64,000 nt of DNA from Verrucomicrobiales bacterium (GTDB taxonomy: Bacteria > Verrucomicrobiota > Verrucomicrobiia > Verrucomicrobiales > DEV007), in assembly GCA_002698785.1 (NCBI GenBank), contig PAAG01000060.1, forward strand, positions 1-64,000, written 5' to 3'. Positions 1-7,407 of the stretch are shown piece after piece. Made by a program: the position numbers and the translations under genes. Position 1 is the first letter of the stretch; every line of letters begins with the position of its first letter. Below the pieces are notes generated by a model. The model was given only the letters and a program-made list of their open reading frames with translations. It did not search any database and was not told the origin of the DNA.

Positions 1-278
1 AGAAGCTCGGTCATTGCGCCACCTCACTTTGTGGCTCCTCAGTCGCAGGAGAATCACCGCTCTTTCGAAGCGCCGTGTGAGGCGGGTTAGTTGCCAGCGT
101 CACGCCTCACCCTGATTTTCGAACACACCCAAGTTCGTTTTTTGTAACTTGCTATACTTGCAAAGGGTAAAACCATTTCACATGCCAAGAAAAAAGATCT
201 GGGTCGTGGTGTTTGTACAGAAATTTGGTGAGGTGAGGCTTTGGTGAGAAATCGACCGATTGAGGTGAGTATGATATC
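1..278. other. left flank of IS3 element, no gene
   Basis: No convincing coding frame is seen. The stretch contains an 8-bp inverted repeat (gtgaggcg at 77-84, cgcctcac at 103-110) and several copies of ggtgag between about 229 and 268. It may be the remnant of a gene end or of an older mobile element; nothing more can be said from the sequence. Confidence 0.4.
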
Positions 279-314
279 TGGACCATGAACCTAACCCAAA
301 GTAAGAATATGGTC

Positions 315-635
315 ATGAAACGAAGACGACGCTACACCGCTGAGTTCAAGCAACAGGCTATGGAACTGGTAGAGGCCGGAAGACCTGCGGCAGAAGTAGC
401 CGAGGAGTTCGATATCGAGCTGAGCTGCCTCTACGCGTGGATGCGCAGAGCCAGGGCAACGCAAGAGGCGCAGGGAGGTAGCGACGTTGTGCGAGCCGAA
501 GGCGAGCACAACGAAGCGGACGAACTGCGCCGCTTGCGGCGCGAGAACGCCCGGCTGCGCTCGGAAAACGTCATTTTAAAAAAAGCCGCCATCATTATCG
601 GGACCGAATTCCCCCGGCAAACCGACGAGAGATGA
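315..635 (+). CDS. IS3-family transposase OrfA
   Basis: OrfA is the DNA-binding subunit of an IS3-family transposase. It begins with the family-typical basic sequence MKRRRRYTAEFK followed by a helix-turn-helix (about residues 10-45). A leucine-zipper-like stretch near the C-terminus (ELRRLRRENARLRSENVILKK) is the part that normally mediates multimerisation. I chose the ATG at 315 because it matches the usual OrfA N-terminus. In-frame ATGs at 285 and 309 would add a few residues, but the one at 285 abuts the putative terminal repeat. The stop codon overlaps the OrfB ATG (ATGA at 632-635), and an A7G run at 578-585 could shift ribosomes into the OrfB frame. Confidence 0.88.
   Translation: MKRRRRYTAEFKQQAMELVEAGRPAAEVAEEFDIELSCLYAWMRRARATQEAQGGSDVVRAEGEHNEADELRRLRRENARLRSENVILKKAAIIIGTEFPRQTDER
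578..585 (+). other. candidate -1 programmed frameshift site (A7G)
   Basis: Seven A residues followed by G lie in the 3' part of orfA. OrfB is in the -1 frame relative to orfA, and that frame has no stop between the run and the orfB ATG at 632. A -1 slip here would therefore give the OrfAB fusion, which in IS3-family elements is the active transposase. This matches the A6G-type sites known in the family; activity is inferred. Confidence 0.6.
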
Positions 636-1489
636 TTCTTTCGATCCATCGAAAAACCGGCGAGAGTTTACGTCGCATTACCGATGTTCTCGGGTTCGCA
701 CGCAGCAGCTTTTACCAACAATCGCGCGAGACCCCGACTCAGGTCGAGGACCGCCGTATGGCAAAGGTGATCAGTGAAATCTTCCATGCTCATCGTGCCC
801 GCTATGGCTATCGCCGAGTACAGGCAGAGCTCCTCGATTGTGGCATCCGCTGCGATCCCGGACGGGTGCGCCGCTTGATGAAGCAAGAAGGGCTGCGAGC
901 CGTCCAGCCACGCCGTTTTCGGCCGCGAACCAGCGATGGAAAAGCCTCTGCTCCCTCGCCAAACCTGCTCGCTGGCAAGAACGCCATACCGGGGAAGCCA
1001 GATAAGGTCTGGACTGGCGACATCACTTACATCCCGAGTGCTTCGGGTTGGCTCTACCTCGCCGTGGTGGTCGATTTATACTCTCGCAAGATCGTGGGTT
1101 GGAGCTTGGCGAAAACCATGAAAACAGAACTCGTTTGTCGGGCGCTGAAGCAGGCCTTGCAAACGCGACGTCCCGAAACTGGATTGATCTTCCACAGCGA
1201 CCGGGGGAGCCAGTATGGGAGCAGGCGTTTTCGACGGTTGCTGAAGGCAGCGGGAATCCGTCAGAGCATGTCGGCGAGGGCCAATCCCTACGACAATGCC
1301 TGGACCGAATCCTTCATCGGAACGCTCAAACTCGAAAATGCTCCTGCCTGCAACTACACGGACGACCGGCAAGCGCGCACCCATCTCTTCGAGTACATCG
1401 AAGGATATTACAACACGCGACGCAAACACTCAGCACTCGACTACCGAACTCCCGCTCAGTACGAACGGGTCACTCTATCTTTAACATAA
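632..1489 (+). CDS. IS3-family transposase OrfB (DDE integrase core)
   Basis: This is the catalytic subunit of an IS3-family transposase, 285 residues. The N-terminal HTH_21-like part (about 35-95, with HRARYGYRRV) is followed by an rve integrase core. Catalytic residues are D130 (in WTGDITYI), D190 (in FHSDRGSQY) and E226 (in AWTESFIG), with the 35-residue D-E spacing typical of the family. The length is normal and there is no interruption. It overlaps orfA by four bases and is expressed by coupling or through the OrfAB frameshift product. Confidence 0.93.
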   Translation: MILSIHRKTGESLRRITDVLGFARSSFYQQSRETPTQVEDRRMAKVISEIFHAHRARYGYRRVQAELLDCGIRCDPGRVRRLMKQEGLRAVQPRRFRPRTSDGKASAPSPNLLAGKNAIPGKPDKVWTGDITYIPSASGWLYLAVVVDLYSRKIVGWSLAKTMKTELVCRALKQALQTRRPETGLIFHSDRGSQYGSRRFRRLLKAAGIRQSMSARANPYDNAWTESFIGTLKLENAPACNYTDDRQARTHLFEYIEGYYNTRRKHSALDYRTPAQYERVTLSLT

Positions 1490-1508
1490 TAACCCAATCA
1501 ACGGTCCA

Positions 1509-1793
1509 ATAATCCCTTGCACCTCAAGGAATGTCAACGAGAGATCAAAAATTCATTTTTGGTTGGTTTAATCCTTGGTCTTGGTTGGGTGTCGAACAAC
1601 GGAATCCGGCTTCCATACGCACTCTGGTTGGTGGGATTCTTTGTCCCGGTGCAAGATAGGTTCCGCTTTTGTCGGTTCAAAAGTTACCAAGGCGCTGCCT
1701 GCTTTGGAACGCACTCTTCGATGCCAGCCCATGTCGCAGTCGCCCGGAAAATCGATTTCATGTTGTCGGTAGGAGTCTTCTTTTGGGCCTGTT
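1509..1793. other. non-coding gap between IS3 and IS110 transposases; possible IS110 right-end region
   Basis: This 285-bp stretch has no believable gene; an open frame on the + strand running from it into the transposase is only a shadow. It lies 3' of the minus-strand IS110-family transposase. In IS1111-type members of that family the non-coding 3' side encodes the guide (bridge) RNA, so it could be such a region. I found no clear subterminal inverted repeats, so the element ends remain undefined. Confidence 0.3.
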
Positions 1794-2879
1794 CTAAGCT
1801 GCCTGGAGCGATGGATTTTCGCTGTTCTTCAGCGCGACGTAGTCGCTCCGATCCTGCCACATCGCCAGCATGAGCACGGCCAGTTTGCGGGCCACGGCGA
1901 TGATGGCTTTTTTCTTCGCACTCCGGCCTCCTTTGGCGGCAAGCTTCAACCCATGTCGCCGCAAGTCGCAGTCGGGTCCGTAGTGCCCAAGCAGGTATTG
2001 GGAACATTGCACTAACAGACTTCGAAGGTAGCGGTTTCCGGCTTTACTCACGGGAAGCTCCCGATCGGTTTCACCGGATTGGTCGCGCTTGGGAACCAAT
2101 CCTAACCAGGCCCCTACGTCTCGCGCTTTCGGGAAGCGGTTGGGATCTTCGACGCTCAGCACGAAGCATAGTGAAGTGACTGGTCCGACTCCGTCGATCT
2201 GCTGTAGGTGCTGGGCCTCGGGGTAGTCGGTCCTGGCGGCGTCGGCGATGGCTCGATCGTAGTGTTTGATCTGTTCGTTTAATCCGTCGATGGCCTTGAG
2301 GCCGGGTTCGACGGCGGCGAGAAGCTCGGGGGTGTCTTCAAGGCAGGTTCTCACTCGCCTGGCAAAGGCTGGGGTCGATACAAGCGGCATACGCTCTCCC
2401 ATACTCTTGAGCAGGCCGCGGATGGAGAGCACGATGTTGGCTCGCTGTCGCACGAGGGTGTCCCGCAGTTTGATTTGCATGAGGTCTCGCTGGGTGCGCT
2501 CACTACGATGATGGACGGGATGAAGCAGCTCGGGATCGATGCGCAATAGTTTGGCGAGCATAGCGGCGTCGCGACGGTCGCTTTTGCGCTCGTTTTCGTA
2601 GATGGCTCGCACGCGCCGGGCGTTGGCGACGGTCACGGCCATCCCTTCGGCTTTCAATAACCGGTCGATCCAGGGGCTGTGGGTTCCGACTTCGATGGCG
2701 ACGCGCGCACCGGGATAGGTCTTGGCCAGTTTCCGAAGGCTGTCTTTGTGGTTGGGTATTTCAAACTCTTTCTCCACTTCTCCGGTCTTGCCCACAAGGC
2801 AAACTGCGTGTTTCTTGTCTCCGAGGTCGATGCCGATTACGGCGTTCGAGGTTTGCGTAGATTGCGTTTTCTTTTTCAT
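1794..2879 (-). CDS. IS110-family transposase (DEDD/serine recombinase)
   Basis: A 361-residue IS110-family transposase, full length for the family. The N-terminal RuvC-like DEDD domain shows D18 (GIDLGDKKHA), E63 (AIEVGTHSPW) and the D101/D104 pair (KSDRRDA). A helix-hairpin-helix-like IDGVGPVTS (about 228-236) opens the C-terminal Transposase_20 domain. That domain ends in a segment with the expected nucleophilic serine S278 (PVSKAGNRYLRSLL). These enzymes move their elements with guidance from an element-encoded non-coding RNA. The start codon is about 60 bp from the truncated ISL3 transposase, which suggests this element inserted into or beside it. Confidence 0.93.
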   Translation of the reverse strand: MKKKTQSTQTSNAVIGIDLGDKKHAVCLVGKTGEVEKEFEIPNHKDSLRKLAKTYPGARVAIEVGTHSPWIDRLLKAEGMAVTVANARRVRAIYENERKSDRRDAAMLAKLLRIDPELLHPVHHRSERTQRDLMQIKLRDTLVRQRANIVLSIRGLLKSMGERMPLVSTPAFARRVRTCLEDTPELLAAVEPGLKAIDGLNEQIKHYDRAIADAARTDYPEAQHLQQIDGVGPVTSLCFVLSVEDPNRFPKARDVGAWLGLVPKRDQSGETDRELPVSKAGNRYLRSLLVQCSQYLLGHYGPDCDLRRHGLKLAAKGGRSAKKKAIIAVARKLAVLMLAMWQDRSDYVALKNSENPSLQAA

Positions 2880-2937
2880 ATCACCGAAATCGTAATCTCT
2901 CTCGGCGCCGGTGGCACGGCCTCAATTCCTTCTCATC

Positions 2938-3839
2938 TTATCTATGGAGGGTGGCTTTCTGTGCGGGGAAGAGTTTGTCGGGGTGGGAGCGCAGGGCGGC
3001 GAGGTAGCCTCTGTGGTTTTTGACGTGGGGTGCGATCTGGCGCACCAGGTCCATGAAGTGTTGTTGGATCACTCGAATGACGTGGTAGCGATCAGCGACG
3101 ATCTTGGCGTTGGGGAAGTGTTTGCGAACCAAGGCGCGGTAGGAACTGCTCAGTCCATGCATGCGACGCGGACATTCTGTTTGCCTTTGAGAGCGATGAA
3201 GTAGGCGTCGAGGCTTTGCGGATCACGGCCCTGGACGGTGTCGAAGACGTGTCGGGTCCGTAGGTTGCAGAGCGTGGTCGCGAAGCGGGTGCTGCGATGG
3301 GAGTTGGTCTTCTTTCGATGGATGGAGTGTTCATCAATCCCGAGGACGGGAGGGCAGACTCCATCGAAGCGTTCCCGAGCTTTGCGCTCGGTGTATTCGT
3401 GATAGAAGCGCTCAACGGAGGCCGAGCCGAGCACGCTGCCTGCGATACCATCCCGATGCTGCTCATAGACCTTGCGACGGAACGGTTCGGAAGAGTGTCG
3501 ATAGGGTTTTATGCCAGGCAGCAGAGGAAGGAATGACTTTCGACATCGCCGACACTGGAAGCGACGCGTGTGGACGCGGAGGTAGGTGGTTCTACCAAAG
3601 GCGTCGAGGTGACGAACCGTGCGTGAGTAGGGCCCCTTGGTGTAGACCTTGAGGCCCCCGGCCTCGCTACGCTCGTCACGGTGGCCTTGCGGTCTACACC
3701 AAGGGCAGGCTGGACGTGCGTTCTCCCACAGGCTCAAGTGCAGCACCGAATGGTATCGGTGCTCTTCGATCCTATCAACCCGATACCCGGCAATTCCAAT
3801 TTCTTTCAGCTCTCCTGACATGAGCGAACCATTGTTCAT
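2938..3839 (-). pseudogene. ISL3-family transposase, frameshifted and 3'-truncated
   Basis: Two overlapping minus-strand frames (3839-3150 and 3162-2938) make up one ISL3-family transposase. The first carries a zinc-finger-like region with C45-x2-C48 and C96-x2-C99, a helix-turn-helix region, and the first DDE aspartate D169 (GIDEHSIHRK). It ends directly after the second conserved aspartate (VACMD). The other frame continues with LSSSYRALVRKHFPNAK and DRYHVIR. Loss of one base after the GAC codon (near 3152-3156) explains the break. The reading then stops at 2938 without the last ~100 residues of the family, close to the IS110 transposase start. The combined product is non-functional unless rescued by frameshifting. 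Confidence 0.85.
3634..3705. repeat. 15-bp perfect (20/23 imperfect) inverted repeat inside the ISL3 zinc-finger region
   Basis: cccttggtgtagacc at 3634-3648 is exactly repeated in inverted orientation at 3691-3705. With five further matches towards the centre it forms a stem of about 20 of 23 pairs around a 26-nt loop. The loop is GC-rich and contains ctcgctacgctcg. On the coding strand it adds the segment RPQGHRDERSEAGG straight after the CPWC half of the zinc finger, where family members usually have only a few residues. It looks like a small palindromic insertion. Confidence 0.6.
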
Positions 3840-4631
3840 TTTTACTCATGTCCCCATTTCTTGAGTCCGTAATCTCAATCCTCTGGACCTTGGTTGGCGA
3901 GAAACTGCTAGAGCGATGATAAACGATCAGAGTTGTGTCAGGAGTCTTATCAGGAGAAAAAACCAAAGGGATTGCGTAAGTTGAGATTGGTGTGGTGAAA
4001 TTCGTCCCTTTCGCCGTGCTTCATCTTTCTTTCCGTCAAAGTCGAGAAGGCGATTACCCTTGTGTGTTCGAAGCAGAAAAATGGTCAGGCACTGAGGTTT
4101 TAGATGCCTGCACTCGAAGGGACTTTTACCTTCCAGCACAGGCTGGAACGTTGTTCGGTGTAAGAATCCGCTGCGAGGTGTTCTTACTCAAATGACTCCC
4201 GTGGGGGGGGGCATTTGAGCTCTGATTCAGCCTCTCCCTAAATACAAATTTTGCGAACTAGAGAAGGCTTTTCTCGCAATGGAAATAAATGAAAGTGTAT
4301 CACACCGAGGGCTTTTTCGTGTTGTTGAAATGCCACCAAGTGTGGTCTCATTCATAGGCGTTTCCAGAGCTTGCGCGAGGTCAGAGTAAAAAGTGTGTTT
4401 TTTGGAGTGCTGAAGCTTGCGTCACATAGGTAGATCAGGATTGCAGCAAAGGTGTTTTAGAAGGCATAGACATAATTATCACGTATTTTGGGTGAAACGG
4501 AGAAAGTGAGTAATTGAGGCTTCTTTTCTCGCCTGATCGTTGGGAGGCGTCTGTAGTTTCCTACATCTGAAATCTTTTGTGCTATTCTTTTGTCGGCAAT
4601 GGGGGATGTGTTTGTTTGGTGTTATATTTTA
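3840..4631. other. intergenic region between IS remnants and the 4683 operon
   Basis: No convincing gene is seen in about 0.8 kb. Short open frames on either strand have no recognisable features. The stretch contains a perfect 7-bp stem-loop (ttccagc 4131-4137, loop acag, gctggaa 4142-4148) without a following T run, and a run of nine G residues at 4203-4211. The right part is A/T-rich, as expected of a promoter region. Confidence 0.4.
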
Positions 4632-4659
4632 TTGCACGGTTCTGACAAAATGATATAGC
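4632..4659 (+). promoter_or_regulatory. possible sigma-70-type promoter
   Basis: TTGCAC (4632-4637) and TATAGC (4654-4659) are separated by 16 bases and lie about 25 bases before the ATG at 4683. Each hexamer matches four of six consensus bases. Spacing and location fit a housekeeping promoter for the downstream three-gene run, but the match is modest. Confidence 0.35.
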
Positions 4660-4682
4660 CTCTTTTGACGATAGAATTCATT

Positions 4683-5288
4683 ATGAATCAGCCAAATGAT
4701 CAGGGTTTCAGTGCTCGTGAGGTGAGATTAGAAAACCATACAGAGACAATGAACTCTGTTTCTCACGGAGAAGAAGTGGGTCCGGGTGGGTATCCGCCGC
4801 AGGAAAAATGGGATCAGGGTGGCCCGGTAGGTGAGGCGCCGGGGCAGTATAATTACTCAGCTCCGTTTGCTGAGAGTCCGGCAACAATGCCAAAAACGCC
4901 CGCAGGAGGTGGGAAAGCTGCGTTGTGGGCGGTTCTTGGGGCAGTTGGCGCAGTGCTGATGATTGGTGTGGTTTTTGTTGTATATCAATCGCTGCAAGAC
5001 CCATTTCGAACTCTCGATACATTCCCGACTCAAAGGTATCTTGATAACTACGAGGGCGTTGTCGGTAGTCGGTTTCGGGCAAGTTTAACGGTAGATGCGG
5101 AGTTGGGAGGTACGTTTGATATGGGTAGGTTGTTGACCTTTCGCGAGGAAGTTACGCAGAAACCTCTTGCGGTTTTAGTGCCGCCGAATCTGGCCCAGAC
5201 AGGCTTTTCCAAGGGGCAGAGCTATGTGGCGGAAGTTGAAGTTGGCCAGGGAGGGCTCATTCATGCTCATGGATTTAAAAAGAATTAA
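4683..5288 (+). CDS. single-pass membrane protein of unknown function
   Basis: About 201 residues. A polar N-terminal region rich in Gly, Pro and Gln (about residues 1-75) is followed by one strong transmembrane helix (AALWAVLGAVGAVLMIGVVF). A C-terminal domain of about 105 residues comes next, starting near FRTLDTFPTQRYLDNYEG. The topology is probably N-in with the C-terminal domain in the periplasm. I do not recognise a family. I chose the ATG at 4683 rather than the upstream in-frame TTG at 4665. The stop is one base before the next start, so it is probably translated with the following secreted protein and the ABC transporter. It could be an accessory subunit, but nothing shows this directly. 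Confidence 0.7.
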   Translation: MNQPNDQGFSAREVRLENHTETMNSVSHGEEVGPGGYPPQEKWDQGGPVGEAPGQYNYSAPFAESPATMPKTPAGGGKAALWAVLGAVGAVLMIGVVFVVYQSLQDPFRTLDTFPTQRYLDNYEGVVGSRFRASLTVDAELGGTFDMGRLLTFREEVTQKPLAVLVPPNLAQTGFSKGQSYVAEVEVGQGGLIHAHGFKKN

Positions 5289-5289
5289 T

Positions 5290-7338
5290 ATGAGGGTTTT
5301 ACTTGGGATTTTATTTGTTTCGATTTTCTGGGGTTATGCTCTGTCGCAAGAGGCAAAAAATGGGGGAGAAAAGGGTGGCGGAGAGAAAGCGGGGAAGGCG
5401 AAAGCTGCTGGGAATGCTCCAGAGACGACCGAGAAGGAAGCTTCGCCATCAGAGACTGCGACAACTAGTGCGCTAGACTACCTTTTCAATCGCAAGGCGA
5501 AGGATGGCTCAGCGGTCGATAAAGGGAATACCATTGCCGAGGCAATAGGGACGAAAGCGCTTGCTGATGAGGCTCTTGACGGTGTGACACGTGAAATCGA
5601 TCCCGAGTTCGAAAGCTACTTAAACGCGCCAGAGCAGAATCCTGAATTGGTGGAGGCATATAACGAGATGCTTGATGAAACCGTTCAGCATCTACGGGAG
5701 CGACAAGCGTACGATGCTATCGCTAACTTGTATGTGCTAGGGCGATATTCGTGGGACGCTAGGATCAGCGATCAATTGGCCAACCGTGTGATGGCCCTGC
5801 GCGACGCGAAAATGAGCCAGCAGCGCCTGGAGAGTGACAATAAGACGCTGGAGGAGAAAATTCGGGTAGCGAATTACAACGCGGATGCGCTCGCCGAACG
5901 AGTGCAGAAGCAGGAAGCCGATTTCCAGCGCAGGCAGTCCCTCCAGGCTCGTAAGGCCAACAGCCAGAATCAAAAAGACAACCAGAACAATAATAACAAT
6001 CGTAACTCTGCCTTTCTTCCATCACCGGAACAGAGTCAGCAGGCTGTGAGTTCTGTCATGGGCCGGCTGCAACTCTCTGAGGAGTATTTCAAGTCTCTCG
6101 ATTCTCGAGCACGGGTTCGTTTGAACGAGAGAGAGATGGAGCAGATCGAGAAGCAGGCTCGAACTGATTTTCAACAGTATATCGGGGTTCTGTATGAAGG
6201 GCAGAGGCATCACCATGCAGTTCTGGCTGCCGATTTCTATCGAGTTTTGTTTGGTGACGGGGACTTACCTACCGAGATGGCCAGCCAGGCAACTGCTGCA
6301 GCGGAAATTGTCGGTCGTATCGAAAACGATGTAGAGGTATTTAAGTATAAAGTAAGCAAAGATCAGATGGCTGGAGCGTCCGCCATTTTGCAGGAGGCAT
6401 TTTCTCTATCGAAAAACCACCCGGCTTTACGGCTGGTCGATCGGGAGGAGAAGCTTAAGGTAGCAGACTACCTGGCAGATATGCAGCGGTTGCGTAATAT
6501 GATTGAAGCGCGTGATTTTGGGGCTCTTGAGTCTGCTCTTGAGCGGTTGGAGAATGAGATCCGTGATTTTGACGGCACGAAGCCGAGGTCGCTGGTAAAT
6601 GCTGTGAAGAGAGAAAGTGATATGCGCCTGGGTATGGCCAAGCTTGCTGCACAGCAAGGTGAGCTGGAGAAGGCTCTGGAGGAATTTAAAGCGGCTTCCC
6701 AGTCGTGGCCCGATAATCCCCGACTAACCGAGGCCTCGAATCAGTTTTTTGAAACTCAGGATGTTATGAATCAATCGAACGATGAGTTCGATCGAGCTTA
6801 TGCAGCCGAGGACTATCGCCTGATTTTTGAGCAGCAACTTGCTTTCGCCACCGCAGTGCGTGGCGATGCCGAAAGAGAGGATCAATTGCGTGAGGCGCTG
6901 GAGACTGTGAAGGCTGCTGAACTAGCCTTGGAGAAAGCGAAGCTCCTTGAGCGAAACCGAGATCCGTTTGGCGCATGGGAGGCGGTAGAACTTGCTGCAG
7001 AGGACTGGCCCGAAGATTCCGAGCTGAATCGACGTCGCGCCGATCTGGCGATTCGAGCTTCGGAATTTGTCAGCGCCGTCTCCAAGGCTCGCGATGCGGA
7101 AATCACCGGGGACTATGGTTTTGGACTTACATGGTATATCAACGCACAAAGTAAGTATCCCGCGAGTCAGTTGGCAAATGAAGGTATTTCACGCCTGACG
7201 GATCGCGTCCTTGGCCGACCTGTTATGGAGCTCGAGGAAGAGAAAGAGGAGAAACGCTCTTCGTCGAATGATTCAGAGTCTACGTCCGAGGACGACTCCG
7301 AAACTGTGGAGGATGAAAAAGAGGATGCCTCTGCGTAA
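5290..7338 (+). CDS. secreted coiled-coil/TPR-like protein, unknown function
   Basis: About 682 residues. The start at 5290 is chosen because a signal peptide begins there (MRVLLGILFVSIFWGYALSQ); an upstream in-frame start at 5224 would bury it. After a Lys/Gly/Ala/Glu-rich linker come helical segments and a coiled coil (about 175-221, SQQRLESDNKTLEEK). An Asn-run follows (about 227-240), then helical repeats resembling tetratricopeptide units (GELEKALEEFKAASQSWPDNP). The tail is acidic (SESTSEDDSETVEDEKEDASA). The architecture suggests a periplasmic scaffold or assembly factor. It lies between a membrane protein and an ABC transporter, with a one-base gap upstream and about 70 bases downstream. 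The exact role is unknown. Confidence 0.75.
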   Translation: MRVLLGILFVSIFWGYALSQEAKNGGEKGGGEKAGKAKAAGNAPETTEKEASPSETATTSALDYLFNRKAKDGSAVDKGNTIAEAIGTKALADEALDGVTREIDPEFESYLNAPEQNPELVEAYNEMLDETVQHLRERQAYDAIANLYVLGRYSWDARISDQLANRVMALRDAKMSQQRLESDNKTLEEKIRVANYNADALAERVQKQEADFQRRQSLQARKANSQNQKDNQNNNNNRNSAFLPSPEQSQQAVSSVMGRLQLSEEYFKSLDSRARVRLNEREMEQIEKQARTDFQQYIGVLYEGQRHHHAVLAADFYRVLFGDGDLPTEMASQATAAAEIVGRIENDVEVFKYKVSKDQMAGASAILQEAFSLSKNHPALRLVDREEKLKVADYLADMQRLRNMIEARDFGALESALERLENEIRDFDGTKPRSLVNAVKRESDMRLGMAKLAAQQGELEKALEEFKAASQSWPDNPRLTEASNQFFETQDVMNQSNDEFDRAYAAEDYRLIFEQQLAFATAVRGDAEREDQLREALETVKAAELALEKAKLLERNRDPFGAWEAVELAAEDWPEDSELNRRRADLAIRASEFVSAVSKARDAEITGDYGFGLTWYINAQSKYPASQLANEGISRLTDRVLGRPVMELEEEKEEKRSSSNDSESTSEDDSETVEDEKEDASA

Positions 7339-7407
7339 CGCAGGCTTTTCCCATTGTTAAAAGCGTGCAGGCAAGTTCCTCAGAGAAAAAGCGCGAACTT
7401 CTCCTCG

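Larger units (their letters stand above)
279..1508 (+). mobile_element. IS3-family insertion sequence, apparently intact
   Basis: The two overlapping transposase frames (OrfA, OrfB) are flanked by the short inverted ends TGGACC at 279-284 and GGTCCA at 1503-1508, giving an element of about 1.23 kb, a normal IS3-family size. Similarity between the ends fades beyond these six bases (about 8 of 12 match), and no clear target-site duplication is visible next to them. The exact boundaries are therefore uncertain by several bases. Both reading frames are open and the catalytic residues are present, so the copy may be active. Confidence 0.6.

Noticed and set aside
1517-1873. Open frame of 118 codons on the + strand
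   Set aside because: It overlaps the IS110 transposase on the other strand, has no ribosome-binding site or recognisable domain, and reads as a shadow.
4203-4211. Run of nine G residues as a phase-variation switch
   Set aside because: It is intergenic and not placed between promoter elements or in a reading frame; a similar C run at 9455-9463 is also intergenic.
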